64,000 nt of DNA from Saccopteryx bilineata (lineage: Eukaryota; Chordata; Mammalia; Chiroptera; Emballonuridae): NCBI RefSeq assembly GCF_036850765.1, contig NC_089492.1, forward strand, positions 103,249,022 to 103,313,021, given 5' to 3'. A program made the translations under genes and the position numbers. Below the pieces are notes generated by a model. It saw only the letters and a list, made by a program, of their open reading frames with translations. It searched no databases and was not told the DNA's origin. Of the stretch, positions 11,896-25,199 are shown piece by piece; the stretch's first letter is position 1; each line of letters begins with the position of its first letter.

Positions 11896-11896
11896 T
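11804..11896 (+). repeat. Compound microsatellite (CT)n(CA)n
   Basis: An interrupted CT/TCTC run of about 70 bases passes directly into about nine CA units. Compound tracts of this kind are usually length-variable between individuals. Confidence 0.95.
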
Positions 11897-12340
11897 CTTG
11901 AGAGCCTTCCAATTTTTTTCTGTTATGCATGGACCTCACAAAATGTGACTCAACCTTACATAAGAATCTGAGGGGGCCCAGAAGTGCGATGACTCATTGC
12001 TTTGAAATTTCCAGTGGGTTACACATGTCTTCTTGGATGATTCTTTAAAAATTCATCTTTAATGGTTGTCAAAAAGAAAACAAAAAAGGTTCAGGAAGCA
12101 GATTGGGGTGAGCATCTTGCTTCAGGGCAGGAAAGAATCCTGTGATAAAAAGAAGGACCAGGGAAAACAAGGCCCTCTCAGCAGGAACTCTCCTCTTGGG
12201 GACCTCAGGGCATTTTCAAGAAACTCAGTGCTAAAATCACCTCAAGAAATGGCCCCTAGAGTCCCCAGAAATACTGTGATTGGGGAGGTCTGACCGATGC
12301 CAATGTCCCTGCTGTCTGAGAAGCCGCAGGGCGCTGCTGG
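11897..12340. other. Intergenic, nothing recognised
   Basis: No gene, RNA gene or clear repeat was found here. Confidence 0.4.
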
Positions 12341-12500
12341 GCGCTGGTTCCCAGCTCTGACCATGCATTAGAGCCCTCAGTGGAGCTTTTGAAAATCCCA
12401 ACACGTGGGTCATGCCCCAGAACAACTTAGATCATAGATTCTGGAGACCGGGCCCAGGCATCAGGATGTTTTAGGTTCCTGGGTCACTGCAGCCACCAGG
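12341..12500. mobile_element. MER5-like hAT-Charlie remnant
   Basis: The order 'ggttcccagctctgaccatg', 'cattagagccctcagtggag', 'cccaggcatcaggatgtttt' follows the MER5A/B consensus (wording typical of that family: 'landmarks' of a decayed hAT-Charlie element). The ends are eroded. Confidence 0.5.
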
Positions 12501-13530
12501 AGAGGCTGCTGGCTGGAGGGTCTGGAGCCATTTTACACCAGGTAGATAATTCCAGTTGTTGCTACCTCCCTGATTCTCAGAAGGTCATTGACCATTCCCT
12601 TGAATTCCAGAAACAACCAGATGTGGTTCCCCAGGGCACTTGAAAGTTTCTCCCTCTCAGTCATGTTACAAAAAACCCAAAAGAAAGCACGGCTCTACAG
12701 GGAAGACTGGTGGTCCCAAAGAGCTGACCAGCGGGCTGCTGAGCAAAGGTCAACCAACCTTTTGGAGCCAGCAAGCCTTTCAAAGGACGCGGCCATCAGA
12801 CTGTTCTACAGACAGCCAGTGGGAAGCCCAATGTCCCCGTGCCAAGTCATCTCTACCACCGCACCGCAGGCCTGCAGGCCAAGGCCTGTGGGCTGCCTGC
12901 TCCGGCACTCCTCTGCTGGGTCAGCCCCACCTACACCAGCAATGGCTGCCTTGGACAGAGGATACACTTGCAGGCCGCATACTGGCACTTAGACATGCCC
13001 AACCTTCCCCCAACACTCCTCTCCCTGATGCACATGCACCCTGCCCCTCCGGCTGCCCCTCCTGCCCCAAATGCCCTGCCCTCTCTAACATCCAGAATTC
13101 AGCTCACACCCAAATGTCCTTTGACCTGCAAGATGTACACGGTCTTCAGACATCTCCCACGGAATGCAAGTGCCCCTGGCAGAAAACTCTCTTGTCAGCC
13201 CACAGATCGGTGGGGATCATCTAACCTACATACGCTCTTGCGAAGACAGAGGACAGGTCCTTGGCTCCAAGGTGGGGCAAAAGGGCACAAAGCACCTGAA
13301 CACAATTCATCCCAAGAGCCTCATCCACACGTTCCTAGAGCCTGGGCCTGGCATTCTGCCTGTGGCTGCTCGACATGTGGCACTGCCCGTACCATCACCT
13401 CCCTACCCACCTCCACAGGCACACTCTGCCCTCTCACCTTTGTCAGAATTGAGCCTCACCTCCAAGAGCTCAAGAAAGGTGATGGATAAGTCTGGACCCT
13501 CCCTTGGTGTTCAGTTACATGCTGTCTTTA
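12501..13530. other. Intergenic, long frames without support
   Basis: Three overlapping plus frames (12588-13583) include one of 216 codons. All are rich in P, S, H and T, lie in different frames of one C-rich stretch, and lack any domain. They are best explained by base composition. Confidence 0.45.
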
Positions 13531-13534
13531 TGCC

Positions 13535-13690
13535 TGATGGCATGGGATTTCCTTTTTCTGAGCTTCCATTTCTTCATCTATAAAATAAGATAATAAAAGC
13601 ACTCACCACATAGATTCATCATTAGGATAAAAATGAGGCAATACCTGTAATGAGCACAATGCATACTACCTGGTAAGCTCTCCCCAAAGC
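13535..13690 (+). repeat. MIR SINE remnant
   Basis: The text 'ttccatttcttcatctataa', 'aataagataataaaagcact' and 'ctaatgagcacaatgcatac'-like closing follow the MIR core and tail in plus orientation. The copy is old and diverged. Confidence 0.55.
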
Positions 13691-13744
13691 TGCTACCATG
13701 ATCATGGTGTGTGATTATGTATTTGCAAATTCATTCGATTCTAC

Positions 13745-13860
13745 CTTGGACTGTAAATGCCATGAAAGCAAAGGTCTTGTTTACTTATACGCTGGGTGCC
13801 TAGCACGTGTCTGGCACCAAGGAGGCACCTAGTGAGTATTAGTTGAATGAATAAGGCATG
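13745..13860 (+). repeat. L2 LINE 3' end remnant
   Basis: The phrases 'actgtaaatgccatgaaagc', 'gtgcctagcacgtgtctggc' and the closing 'gttgaatgaataa' follow the conserved 3' end of LINE-2. Confidence 0.65.
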
Positions 13861-13910
13861 AGCTATTATTTTGTTGTTACTGCTATCATTATCATTGTTG
13901 TTCTCAGTAT

Positions 13911-13941
13911 TGTTGATATTATTATTATTATTATTATTATT
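13911..13941 (+). repeat. (ATT)n microsatellite
   Basis: About eight ATT units follow an imperfect trinucleotide-rich stretch (GTT/ATC) beginning at about 13865. Confidence 0.85.
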
Positions 13942-13959
13942 GGGTACTTCCAATAACAC

Positions 13960-16900
13960 CACCAGGTCTGGGGGTATTGTCTACTGTCCCTGGCCCTCTC
14001 CATAAGTCACATGGTCCTGGCCCTCTGCAGGGTCCTAGCTGGCTCTGAGCATTTTGTCCCCTCCTCTGACTTCTCTGCAACTCTCCTCTTTGGGGCCACT
14101 GCTGTCCTGTCTCTCACTGGGAAGCATGAACCAGGGACAGCTGCACATCCTTGTGACTTTCTGCACCCAAGTGGACAACTTCACAAGGAACCTCACATGC
14201 ACTAGTCAGTCTCATGGGCAAGGAGTCCCACTTGGGGACTCAAAAGCCTGTCCCCAAGCACTCACTGCCAGGGAGCTTTTCCATCGAGAGCTGATCGTCA
14301 CTGCAGAGGAAAGCCGAGGCTGAGGACCAGCTCTGAGCTTACTCAGCTGGGCCTCGCTGGGAAGTGCCTAGGTGGGAGCCCAAAGCAACTGCAAAACAAC
14401 CTTTTTGACCCCTTCTTTTCCTACCTCAGATCTTTCCTTCTCAATTGCCTTTCCCTCCACCTCTCTGGGGCAGTTGTCCCTCTAGGCAAGCAGACAACCC
14501 TTCTCTTGCTGCAGCTGCAGCCAGGGTTTGTTGAGAAATCAGTGGCTCCTGGTCCTGTCCAGTCTCTCTTCTAGGATCTGTCCTGACCTTGGAGGAAGGC
14601 TGGGGCTGGGTTAGGGGACAGGGAGGCAGGGAAGTCATAGTTGATGGTTACTGGTGATGCTGCAGTGTCCTGTTTGGCACCAGGAAAAACCATGCCAGGC
14701 AATAGAGGCACTAAAATGGCACAGAATTAGGACCACCCACTTCACACACCTTTGTTCTAAAAAAGAATTGGAAAGGTGGGCCTGAGCCCAAATATCTGTA
14801 CTCCAGCTGTCTCTGCATTGCGGAACTGCGATAGTGTCAGGTTGCTGGGCAAGTGGGAAATCTAAGCCACGGACCCCACCCCCACCCGCCAGCTCAGCAT
14901 CCAGTCCAAAAAAAAGTAGTAAGGAACAGTCTAAGAGAAGACTAGGATTTTTTCTATGTTAATTTTTCCTCAAAAGATTCCCAATACATCCCAAATATCC
15001 TTAATGTCTTCTTTGTATCTGTAGTTGTGAAAATGCAACCTGTCACTCAAGGTCTTATTTTTTTTTCTTCCTGTGCTGTTCTATATCCCAGCACTGCCAC
15101 TGATTAACCTGATCAAAGGATGAGTGTGACCTCATTAATCCAGCATTCTAGTTAATACTCGTGTGTATCAGCAATTATCAAAGGGTTATAAAGTAATGAC
15201 CACTGCGATCATTCCTCCTCTTGCTTTTATTCAGAAAAGCCTTTGGGGTGCTTTGAGCAATGCTTTCTAAAGTCTATTCCCTGAATCTCAAGTGTTGTGA
15301 GATGTTAATTGGTATTGTATAAAAAACAATGGTCTAGCCAATTTGTGAAATATTAGATTTTTTAAATTAATATTTTTCTTTATGGCTTGATTCTGAGACT
15401 TTACTAATGCATCAGAGGTGGGTAGAGTATTTTCCAAACTTTCCTGACCACTCAATACTCTTTTCTGGAGGATGTCATGTGACTGGTGTTTCATGACCCC
15501 AACTTTGGGAAATTCTTCATTTCTTGGCTTCAACATTCAAAGTAACTATTCTCATTGGCCTTGTTATACAGGTTGTAGGATTTTAGATTGAAGTGTCTGT
15601 GAAGCGAGTAGCAGCTATTAGAATGTTTGATGGCAAAGCTCTTCCTGTCATCATTCCTTTAACATGGGCCCCAAGTCTGACAGGCCAGGTGACTATTCCC
15701 TCTCAGGTGAGCTCTGAGGTCAGCAGAGCACTTTTCTAGTCTTCATGAGTTCCTCTCAGTGGCTGTCCTGAAGCCCTGGGCCTAGGCAAGCAGCACCCAC
15801 ATCCACCTCCTCAAAATAACTCAGGAGAAGCCAATGCTTTCTGCATGGAAAAGTGTATGGCCAGTAGTCACGGCCATTGCCGCCATTCACATGCAGTTTC
15901 CCATTAGATTCAGACAGATGGTAATGAAACTGCGGAGCCAAAAACTGGTGGGTCATTTCCTTATTGTAGCCTCGCACCCAGCAGGCGAGTAAAAACAAAC
16001 ACATGGGCACCAAAACCCACCCACACATTCTCTGGTTCCACAACCAGCAGAATCTTCTCCAAGTTTTCCTATAATCAAAGGCCCCCCACCAGCCTCAGTC
16101 ACCTCTGGTTCCCCATCTGCACACCTTCTCTCCTCTCTGCACAAACTGGCTTCTCCTTCAGCACCCTGCCATCTTGGCTGCCTTTTCTGCAAAACCAGGG
16201 CCTCCTCCTTTCTCCTTCTTCTTCTCTTCTTAAAACTTTCTGGCAGGAAACCACTCCTCCAGCACACATCAGCATAACAAAGCCCCTTCCCAAGCAGGAA
16301 GGTAATTAGCAGTTTCACAGATCATATGTCTGGGCAGCAGCCATTTTTAACAATAAAAGTGAGCAAAATCAAATAACACAAATTTTACAAACTTATTTGC
16401 CCAACAAAAGGTGACTGAAAACGCTGTGTAGAGACCACCCCCATATCCCTAAGATCTGAGCAAGGAAGATGGAAGGAACTGGGTCTAAACATTTGCTTAA
16501 CAAAGTAAAAATGTTGTAAATACCCAACAACATGGGAATGGTTGGGTAAATCGGGGCATGTTGGCTCTTTGGAATATCATGTGATCATATGCCATGTGAA
16601 AAACTGTCATAATGTGATTGACATCAGGTGAAAACAGGCTGCAATGCAGAAAGGAAACTGTTAGCTTACAAACTGGTGACAGTGTTCCAGGGGATGCCTG
16701 TCTGGATCAGTATCAGGAGGCCACTAGGGGTGTGAAATATGAAGCCCCCAGGGAACGGCCTGAATGGGCTGAAGGTGTGGAGGAGGCCCACTGAACTGCA
16801 CAATACAAAAGAAATAACAGGAATTTGAGAGTCAGGGCTGGCAGCTGGAGGAAAATGCGGAGCTGCCAAGTAGAACATTCAGACACTCACCTGTATCTGT

Positions 16901-17299
16901 GTGGAGGGACGGAGTGGCCATGAGGCTCTCAGAGGTGTGCACAATTCCGTTTAGAGGCCTGTGCTGTGTTGTCACATAAGTGATCAGAGCAGAGTATGCT
17001 AGTGCCGAGGAAAGACAGTAAACAGGAGCACTGAACCAGTATGGCCCCCGCCCCTCCCCGGAGAAATCCTCCACTTCTGGGAGCACTGCTGCATCTGCCA
17101 TCCCTGGCATCAGGGAGGAGCCCAGCAGGAAACAGATGGCATGCTCCAAATGCGCAATGTGAGACGGTTGAATAAAGGGACTATTTACAAAGGTGTGGGT
17201 AGGGTGTGTGGGGGCTGGTTGTCTGACAAGATTGTGACCTTCTACTGGGGGGCACAGCAAGCCCTCAATGACCCTACAGAAAGGGAGTAAGGGAAATGG
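13960..17299. other. Intergenic, no gene recognised
   Basis: Open frames near 15950-16320 (minus) are arginine/glutamate-rich and arise from a CTTCT-rich stretch; they have no domain. A short AT-rich passage at 16505-16640 ('aatacccaacaacatgggaa') resembles an old LINE-derived repeat but is too eroded to assign. Confidence 0.4.
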
Positions 17300-17693
17300 T
17301 GTTATGGGATAAATTGTGTCCCTCAAAAAAATTCAGGTTGAAGCCCTAACCCCCACTATCTCAGAATGAGATTTTATTTGGAAACAGGGCCTTTACAGAG
17401 GTGACTAGGTTAAAATTAGGTGGGCCCTAATCCAGTCTGGCAGGTACCCTTATAAGAAGAAGAAATTTGGACAGGAAGAGATTCTGGGAGCACGCACACA
17501 GAGAGGAAAGACCACGTGAGAACACAGGGAAAAGGTGGCCATCTGTGAGCCAAGGAGAGAAACCTCAGAAGGACCCAGGCCTGCAGACACCTTGATTTTG
17601 GTTGTCTAGACTCCAGAACTGTGAGAAATAAATTTCTTTTGTACAAGTCATCCCGTCTGAGGTAGTCTGTTACAGCAGACCTAGCAAAGAAAT
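17300..17693 (+). mobile_element. MaLR (MLT1/MST-like) LTR
   Basis: The start 'tgttatgggataaattgtgt', the middle 'gggccctaatccag' and 'ccttataagaagaagaaat', and the end 'ccagaactgtgagaaataaa' followed by 'cagcagacctagcaaag' give the full LTR order. It contains the LTR's own AATAAA-type signal. The right end has decayed, so no target duplication can be shown. Confidence 0.75.
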
Positions 17694-20325
17694 GTAGATG
17701 AATACCCCAACTTTACCATCCTCCCTCTTTATAAACTTGGGCCACATTGGCCAAATCCCACCAAAAGCACAGGGCATAAGAGCAAGTAGATATGGTCCAA
17801 GAAGGTCAGCCCACGGGGCCAGAGCAGAGTGAAAGTGGGGTGGAGCGTGGACCTGATGGGGCAGACAGAGGTACCTGCACACCTGGACAGGCTGCCGAGG
17901 CTGTCCCTGGAAAGACCAGACAGGTCTTACCTCATCGAGGCTCAGCTGAACTCAGAGCCCCTACAGCCCTGACCTCCCCAGAAGGTCTACTCCCAGATTC
18001 AACCTGGGCCTTGCAGAGCTCCACAGCAGGGAGTAACTGCAAACAGTAGGGACAAGCCGTTTCTGATCTCCCACCTCCTCCCTGGGGGGTTGTACGACTT
18101 GAGCACTTGACCACCAGGATATTAAGTAGCATTCTCCTTGGTTAAAACACATTTGTCAAATAGGGGACACAGACTGGGAGTCCTCCTGGAAGAAATGGGC
18201 TCCCCTCTGACCACTGCCTGGCCCCCAGGCATCTCAGAAATAGACAAGGGACAAGCCTCTGAACGGCCCCAGCTGTTGGCTTGGGAGTGTTTGTGGAGGG
18301 GAGATGTAGGCCTTGAATCTTCCTCTTCTTGACACCAGAAAGAATTGACAGCCAGCCCTACATTAATCAGTTCTTCCCCCAGGCGAAGAGTTGAGCCCGC
18401 AGACTCCAGAGGGGGCAGCTCCTCGTTTTCCTCACAGGAAAGCCAGAGACCTCCAAAGGCGCCGTGCAGCTTTCAGATCTCACGCTGTCTACACTCAGGA
18501 AGCACAGGGTACTCTAAGGCAAAACTAGACAACAGATGTTCAATAATTCACCAATGGCATCCAATATAAGCTTACATGCAAAATATCTCATAATTCTAAT
18601 TAATATCACATTCTGAACAAGGCACACATAAAACAAGCAGTGAATGACAGTTATCAGACAGGTACTTCCTAAGATCATTTTATGTTTGCTTGAGAGAACA
18701 CATCTACCATAATGAGTCCCATCCATCAAAACAGCCTGAGCATTGGAGAGACAACGTGGTTGTTACTTGAACCACCCATCTTGCCACCCTAGGGACGTGT
18801 TTGTACCTGAGGGGGTGACTTTTTCAATGAAAAGCTAAAAGAGAATGACACCACAGGGACCAAGCAACCCAGCTATGGGACTGTCCAACATCAGGAAGAG
18901 AATCTTCTTTTACTATCCATTTTTCCATGAAGCAAGAAGTAGGAGGGACACTTCACTGCCGTTAACAGAAAAGCCAACTCAAAATGGCTTAAACAATGTC
19001 ACATAATGAGAAATCAAAAGGTAGGCTGGCTTCAGCAATTTAGAAGCTGCATGACATCACCAAGGACCCGGGTTCTGTCTACCTCTCTGTTCTGCTATCC
19101 TTAATGCTATTGTCAGCCTTGGGCTGGGAGTCAATGCCTGTGATGGTTCCAGGCACAATCTCCAGAGGGTTAAGAGATGATCTCCTTTGAGAATGAGATG
19201 AGAAGCCTTCCCTTGGAGCACCCTTAATGAACACCCTCTTGTATCTTAGTGTCCAGAATTGGGTGACATGTCCATGCCTAAGCCAATCACAGGTTATGAG
19301 GTATGGGACCACCATGATTGGCTGAAACTAATCAGGACCCACCTTCTAGAACTAAGAATGAGTCCAGTGGCTGAAGCACGTGGCCGGAAATGGGAAAATG
19401 GAAGCTTGAGTTAAACCGGGTTCTGTTGGTGAGAAAGAACCTATATACCAGCTGAGAAGGCCAACCCAAGGTTGGCATAAAGCAGGCACAAAATACACAG
19501 AGCCATTTCCCTTTACATGGTTGCCAAAGGGCACAAAGTTCCAAGGGGCAGAGCTGGAACTCAAATCCAAAAGAGAAGAGCAAAGGGGTTAAAGACAAAC
19601 AGAATTTTTCCCAGGGGTCCCCCAGGGCAGCCCCATGATGTAGGCACCTCCTTCTTTGTGGAACTGGCTATTTTCTCACGCTGAAAGAGAGGGCCACAGC
19701 AGTGGTTTTCTGGGGCAGAAGAACCCCTCCACTCCCCAGTGACCCACCTCAGCCAAACACCCAGCCAGCCCAGCTTTCACCTCGCAGCTGCATTTTTCCA
19801 CCTCTCTGTATGAAATAACTCCAAAAAGTCTGACAGTTTTCCCTCTGTCCACACTTGATTTATGGCTGCAATTACAAGCTTTCCTTCACATTGTCCGCAT
19901 GCCAGCAGACATCTTTTGCAAGTCAGCGGCACTGCCATCCCAGCTCCTCACTCAAACCCCTAGCGTTAGTACTACAGAGGGCCCTTCCCTCCGTATGCTG
20001 AGACACCAGGTGCTGCCTCCTGTGGGGCCCCCACCCCTACTTGCTGGGTCTGGGTTGCCAGGAATGTATCACAGTTGGGGCAAAAGTTTGGAAGATCTCT
20101 TTCAACAGAGACTCTGAAAGATGGGAGAGGCTACTCCCCCCACCCAGCACCCACCTGGAATAGCTCAGAGCACCGCCTGCAGTCAAGGGGATGGACATGG
20201 AAGTCTTGACCACTTGCTTCAGAGGGCTCTCATCTTTAAGAACAGAGCAAACTCTGGGCCATGTTTGATTGGCAGCCCCGCTTCTCTTCTGCATTTTTTT
20301 GCTACCCCTTCCTATAATCACCACA
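17694..20325. other. Intergenic, no gene recognised
   Basis: Nothing beyond short, unsupported frames was found on either strand. Confidence 0.4.
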
Positions 20326-20329
20326 CTGT

Positions 20330-20550
20330 AGTCCAGGTCTCTGGTTCAAATTCTGGCTCTGCTTCTTGAACAAGTGACTTACCTCTCTGTGCCCCAAGTT
20401 CCTCTGAAAATGGGGATAGCAATACTACCTGCCCCACTGAGCTTTCTTGGATTAAATATGACTAGATCAAAGTCCTTAGCTTCAGTGTCTGGCATATAGT
20501 AAGTATTCTCTAAATGTTCATTTTTATTATTACTATTACTTCTGCATTTT
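20330..20550 (+). repeat. MIR SINE
   Basis: The order 'ctggttcaaattctggctct', 'gaacaagtgacttacctctc', 'aaaatggggatagcaatact', 'gtctggcatatagtaagtat' matches MIR in plus orientation almost from end to end. It closes in ATT-rich sequence, where a SINE was later inserted. Confidence 0.85.
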
Positions 20551-20555
20551 CCTTT

Positions 20556-20894
20556 TATTCTTTTTTTAAGGGAGAGGAGGGGAAATAATGAGACTGACTC
20601 CCACATGCACCCCAACCACGATCCACCCAGCAACCCCCATCTGGGACTGATGCTCAAATCAACCGAAGCTATTTTCAATGCTTAAGGCCGACACTTGGAC
20701 CAACTGAGCTATCCTCAGCACTAGGTTTGAACCAATCGAGCCACTATTTGTGGGAAGGGAAGAGGGATAGAAAGGAAAGAAGGAGGGGGAGAGAAGCAGA
20801 TGGTCACTTCTCCTGTGTGCGCTGACTGGAGATTGAACCCAGGACATCTATACACCCGACCGATGCTCTACCCTCTGAACCAACCAGCCAGGGC
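20556..20894 (-). mobile_element. VES-type tRNA SINE, long form (type A), diverged
   Basis: The plus-strand end 'aaccaaccagccagggc' is the reverse of the A-type head, preceded by a B-box-like 'gattgaaccc'. The interior carries extra copies of tRNA-like text ('ccaactgagctatcctcagc') and is clearly older than the copies at 4284 and 30898. Confidence 0.8.
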
Positions 20895-20924
20895 CATGCT
20901 TACTTTCTAATCCAGAGCAGCAGT

Positions 20925-21160
20925 TCATAACCACTCACTGGGCACTACTGCCACTAGGCACAATGCAGGTTGTCCCCACATGGTATCTCAGTGGTCCTCA
21001 CAACCACTCTGGAAGGCCACACCCCCATCTTGCAGTTGAGCAAACCCAGGCCGAAGGAGCTAGGAACTTGTCCAAGCTCTCCAGTCAGGAAGTGAGAAAA
21101 CAGAGATCTCAGTCCAGATCTGGCTGAGTCCACAGCTGACATTTTTTCACTACACCAACA
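20925..21160 (-). repeat. MIR SINE
   Basis: Plus-strand phrases 'ctcagtggtcctcacaacca', 'catcttgcagttgagcaaac', 'ggaacttgtccaagctctcc' are the minus-orientation MIR order (allele counts, balance, assets). Confidence 0.6.
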
Positions 21161-23395
21161 GCCTAGCAACTCCTTTATCTAAGTAAAAAACAAAAATCTT
21201 TTTTTTTGGAGGAGTGTTGAGGAAATCGGAGAAATCTGAGCTGTGGAAAAGGGACATTACCCAATTAAAACACAATGCCACAATTTCAGAGGTCACCAAG
21301 CATCCTGGGCCACCTCTACAAAAAGAAGTTGGGGACTGCAGGACCTTTGTGACCTCTCACATCTGTTGCTATTGTTGTCTGCTACCTGATTTTCCATAGT
21401 GATCTTAGGAAACTTGGTAAAATAAATAAATAAAAAGAATGTCTTCTGGGTTGTTGGGCAAAAAGAGAGAGAAAGGGGGAGAAAAGCCGGGCATGTATAT
21501 CAGGGCAGGGAGGTGCAGGTGCGGCCCTTGGCCCTTACACTGCCCTGTGAGAGTGGGTCGGGCCATCGTGCCTATTTAAAAGACCTGGTACTTGGGCATA
21601 GCCCCTTGCAGGCCCAGCCAGAGCTCTTCCGAGCCAGGGCTGAGTCCAGGCAGGAAATGCTCAGGACCGCTCTCTTTCAGAACAGCTGTTTCTCTGGGGA
21701 TGTCTTTCTCCCCACTTGTTGCAAGTGGCCCTAGACAGCTCTTTCTTGCACCTTCTTCTTCCCCCACCCCGAGCTTGCTCCATTCAGTCAAGGTGAGTCT
21801 AAGTTTGTTCCGGGGCAGGCACTGGGCCATGCAGACCCACACACTGGGGCGCCCCACTGCTCCTGTGCTGGCCTCCGCTCACCTCAGACTCAGGTGTGGT
21901 GTCAGGGGAAGAGGTCGTTGGGTTCAAGGCTCTTGGGCCTGACTCTCCAAGGAGAAAAGTGGTCTGACATTGCTTTCTAGGTTTGGGGTCCAAGCTCCAG
22001 CCAGCAACAAAGGATCATTACCTTGTTTTACCTTCTTGTGGGAGTGGCTAGAAGGTTGGGAAAGATTTGAGTGCCTCTAGGTCTTCTGATCTAATATCCA
22101 TCTCTACCTGAATCTCACCATGACACCCATAGGGGGTGGTGGTAGCTATACTGTAAAAAAAATTTTTTTAAAGAGAGAGAAAAGGAGGGTAGACTCTGTC
22201 CTGGAGCCGATGAAGATAAAATGTTCGGGTCTTTGGCCCTTGGGAGTGTGCAGCTGAAAGGCCCATGCACTCCCCGGACATGCGGCGCCCAATGCCAACA
22301 ACACCGAACTGAGGAAAGGAGACAAGTCCAAGAACAATGGAGACCCTGGGCTGGAACGCAGATGATGGGGAGAGGGAGACCTGGAGAGGGAGCATGTGCC
22401 TGGCAGACCTACCAAAGCACCTGGACTTAGACCAGACACCTTCTTGCCCTCTAATATAAGCTCTAACGGCACCAGGGCAGCTCTGACAAAGCACCCCTTG
22501 TCACACAGAAGACCATGGTTTCAGACCTTCAGTCTTTTGCAGTGAGGATGGGACAGCCAAGGCCAAGGTCCAGCTGCCCAGTGGAAATGCGGGGCGGGTT
22601 CTCAGGAGGGAGGTTGTGGCTGGGGACACAGATTTGGGGGCAGAGGCTGAAGCTGCAGTAATGGGTGATTGTGTGGGGGAGGGTAGAGATGGACGGGGTT
22701 CTGAGGAGAGAGGAGGGAGGCCTCCGGGAACACAGTGTTCTCAGGAAACAGCAGTTCCTGTTATAGGTCTTGGCTCCTTGCCCCCAACAAACTTCCTGAT
22801 GCTGAACCACATGGCCTCAGTGCTGGCACCTTGCCCTGCAGACAGGAGGGGCAGTCACCTCTGAATAGGCCTACCGTGTGTCGGCACTATGCTAAGGGAC
22901 ACCCACCCTTGGGGGGGGTGCCTTCCCAACACCTGCCTCCCTTGGGGGCGGACACTGTGTTTCCATTGTGCAGATGAGCACCAGAGCTGAAATGCAGAGT
23001 CTGAACCCTACCACACAGCTCATCAGAGTCGGGGCTACTCCTCGGAAGAGCGGCTTGCAGAGACCTGCATTCTTGTCCCAGTCGAGTCACAGAGAACCTG
23101 GATGTCTAGGGAAAGGCACATCATTTCTTTGGGCCTCGGTGTTTATGACTGTAAACAAGAATGTTGGATCTCAGAGCCCCCTTTCAACTTCAAGATTCTA
23201 GAATTCCATTTTAGAACCCAGCTGGTGCCGCATAGATAACTTGCTGTGCATTCCTATGTTGGTTCTATTTGGGTGTCCTATAAGCTCTTGTGGCGAGAAG
23301 GGCAGCCTTTCTCCTTCAACAAGTGAGAACCTTCTGGAGGTGAGGCCTCTGCCTTCCTAACAGGGGCTGAGTCTCCTCCTGCCTCTGCGAAGTGT
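21161..23395. other. Intergenic, weak MIR at 22865-23035
   Basis: No gene is recognised. An AAAT run sits at 21420-21437. The text at 22865-23035 ('gtcggcactatgctaaggga', 'cattgtgcagatgagcac') is a poor MIR match in minus orientation. Confidence 0.4.
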
Positions 23396-23995
23396 CTCAC
23401 TCAACAAACATTGACTGGCCATGGCATGTGGCTGGCTCTGAGCTGGGCTCGAGAAATTCCCTCCAGGAATTCTTACTCTAGGAGGATTAGACAGACAATA
23501 AAACCTCGCTGAGATAAAGGCAAGAGAGTAAGTCAAGGAAGGAAGGAATTTGCTTGGTCAGGGAGGTCCAGGAAAGTTTCACAGAGGAGATGGTTCCTAA
23601 ACTGGGTTTTGATGGGTGAATAGGAGCTCGACAAGCAAACCAAAGCACAAAAATAAAAACCCTCCAGGCAGAGGGAATAGAATGTGCCAAGTGATGAAAC
23701 AGCATGGCAGGGGAGAACTGCAAGGGGTTGAAACGGAATGAATGTGAAGAGAAGAGGAAGACCAGGGCTGAGGCCAAGCCTGCAAGTGAGGGAAGCGCCG
23801 GAGCCTCGGGGGCCGCCTGAGGAGCTTGAGCTTTACCCTGTGGGCCTTAGGGAGCTAGCAAAGGGTTTTAGGCAGGAGAGTATGATACAGAGATCTGCTT
23901 CTCAGAGAACACACTGTAGTGTGGAGGACAGACGGGGCAGGGGTCGAAGGGGCAGAGACTGGAGGCAGGAAGAGCTCTGGGAGCTGTTGCAACAG
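23396..23995. repeat. L2-like LINE remnant
   Basis: The passages 'aacaaacattgactggccat', 'aggcagagggaatagaatgt' and 'gcatggcaggggaga' are typical of old CR1/L2-clade 3' regions, which speak of lists of weights and groups in this order. Similar blocks recur at 54560-55100 and 59420-59800. No intact ORF remains. Confidence 0.5.
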
Positions 23996-25199
23996 CCCAG
24001 CCCCAGTGAGAAGCAAGGAGGGCTGGGCCAGGAGGTGACGGTGACAATGAAGAGGAGAGCGTGAAATTAATTGCAATCCAGAAGAGAGAGGCAGCAGGAG
24101 CGGAAACTGTCAGAAGTGTCTGGGAAGAAGATTCGCCAAGGTGCCAGAAACCAGACAGGTGTGTTTATACGCTAGGTGTGTTTCTGCACACCCAGTGTCA
24201 CTGTTCTCACAGGAAACAAACCTGTGCCCCGCACCAGCTTCCCTGACCATGCGCCCTTCCTCCTGGTGCTTTCCTGGTGGGAGGGTCTGTGTCCCCCAGC
24301 CCACCAACCCTGACTCAAAACAGCTTTTTGGGTCTCAAGCAATGTTCCTCCCCAGTCTCAGGGGCCCAGAGTTCTGGTCCCCATTACAAGAGGCAGGCAG
24401 TTGAGGACCTTGTGAGAAACGAAGGGTCCCATCCAAAGTGCCACCAGTCTGGGCATTTCCAGTCCCAGTTTCTCTCCCCCCAGGCCTTCCTTTTAGACCC
24501 CTGTTCTCAACAGGGGGCAATCTGTCCAAGTCTTGAGATGGTTTGGTTGTAGTGACAGGGGGATGATACTGACACCTCTTGATCTGAAGGCAGGGACACT
24601 GCTACATATCCTGAAATGCACAGGACAGCCCCTATTGCAAAGATTTTCCAGCCCCCAAAGTCAATATGTCCAGGGGTAGAAACTCTGCTTTTAGACAGGG
24701 GTGTCAGGGGTGCCCCAGCCCACACAAGGGCCAGGAGGAGGCTAGGTGCTGGAGCAGGACTCCCAGGAAGGGGGTCCCAGTGATAAGAGTCACCCTGACA
24801 ATAGGGATTGACAAGTTCTGTGTGCTCATGGCACTGATGAGGCACAGAGGGGCTGTGATCAGCTGAGGGTCTCACAAGGGGCAGGACAGGGCCAGACCTG
24901 GAACCCACCTTGCCACCTCCTAGGACAGAGTCCCAGAAGACTCCCTGAGTCCTCTCTGAAGGGCCGCACCTGCCAGAGTTTGAGAGGCTCCTTTCCTCCC
25001 CTTCCCAGCATCCCCCACTCCAGTGGGTTAGGGGACTTTTTTCTCCTTTGGGACTTACAGTATGTTCCACTACCTCTGACACCATGGGCCATGTGGGTTC
25101 AAGTAGGCTTTTGTCAAGAGCAGCTCAGAGCCCATCTTCTACTGGCCTGGCTCAGGGTGTTTTAGCAGCAAACTCAAAACACAAACGTGCGTGCGCGCG
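23996..25199. other. Intergenic, no gene recognised
   Basis: A 192-codon minus frame (25085-24507) has no recognisable domain and overlaps open frames on the other strand. A short purine-pyrimidine GC run (gtgcgtgcgcgcg) sits just before the SINE at 25200. Confidence 0.4.

Noticed and set aside
11804..11896. A CRISPR-like or satellite array
   Set aside because: It is a plain CT/CA microsatellite; there are no spaced repeats, and the host is a mammal.
12588..13583. A set of overlapping plus-strand frames up to 216 codons
   Set aside because: They lie in several frames of the same C-rich stretch, have P/S/H-rich translations and no domain; stop codons are rare there because of base composition.
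24507..25085. A 192-codon minus-strand frame
   Set aside because: No recognisable domain, no splice context, and open frames overlap it on the plus strand.
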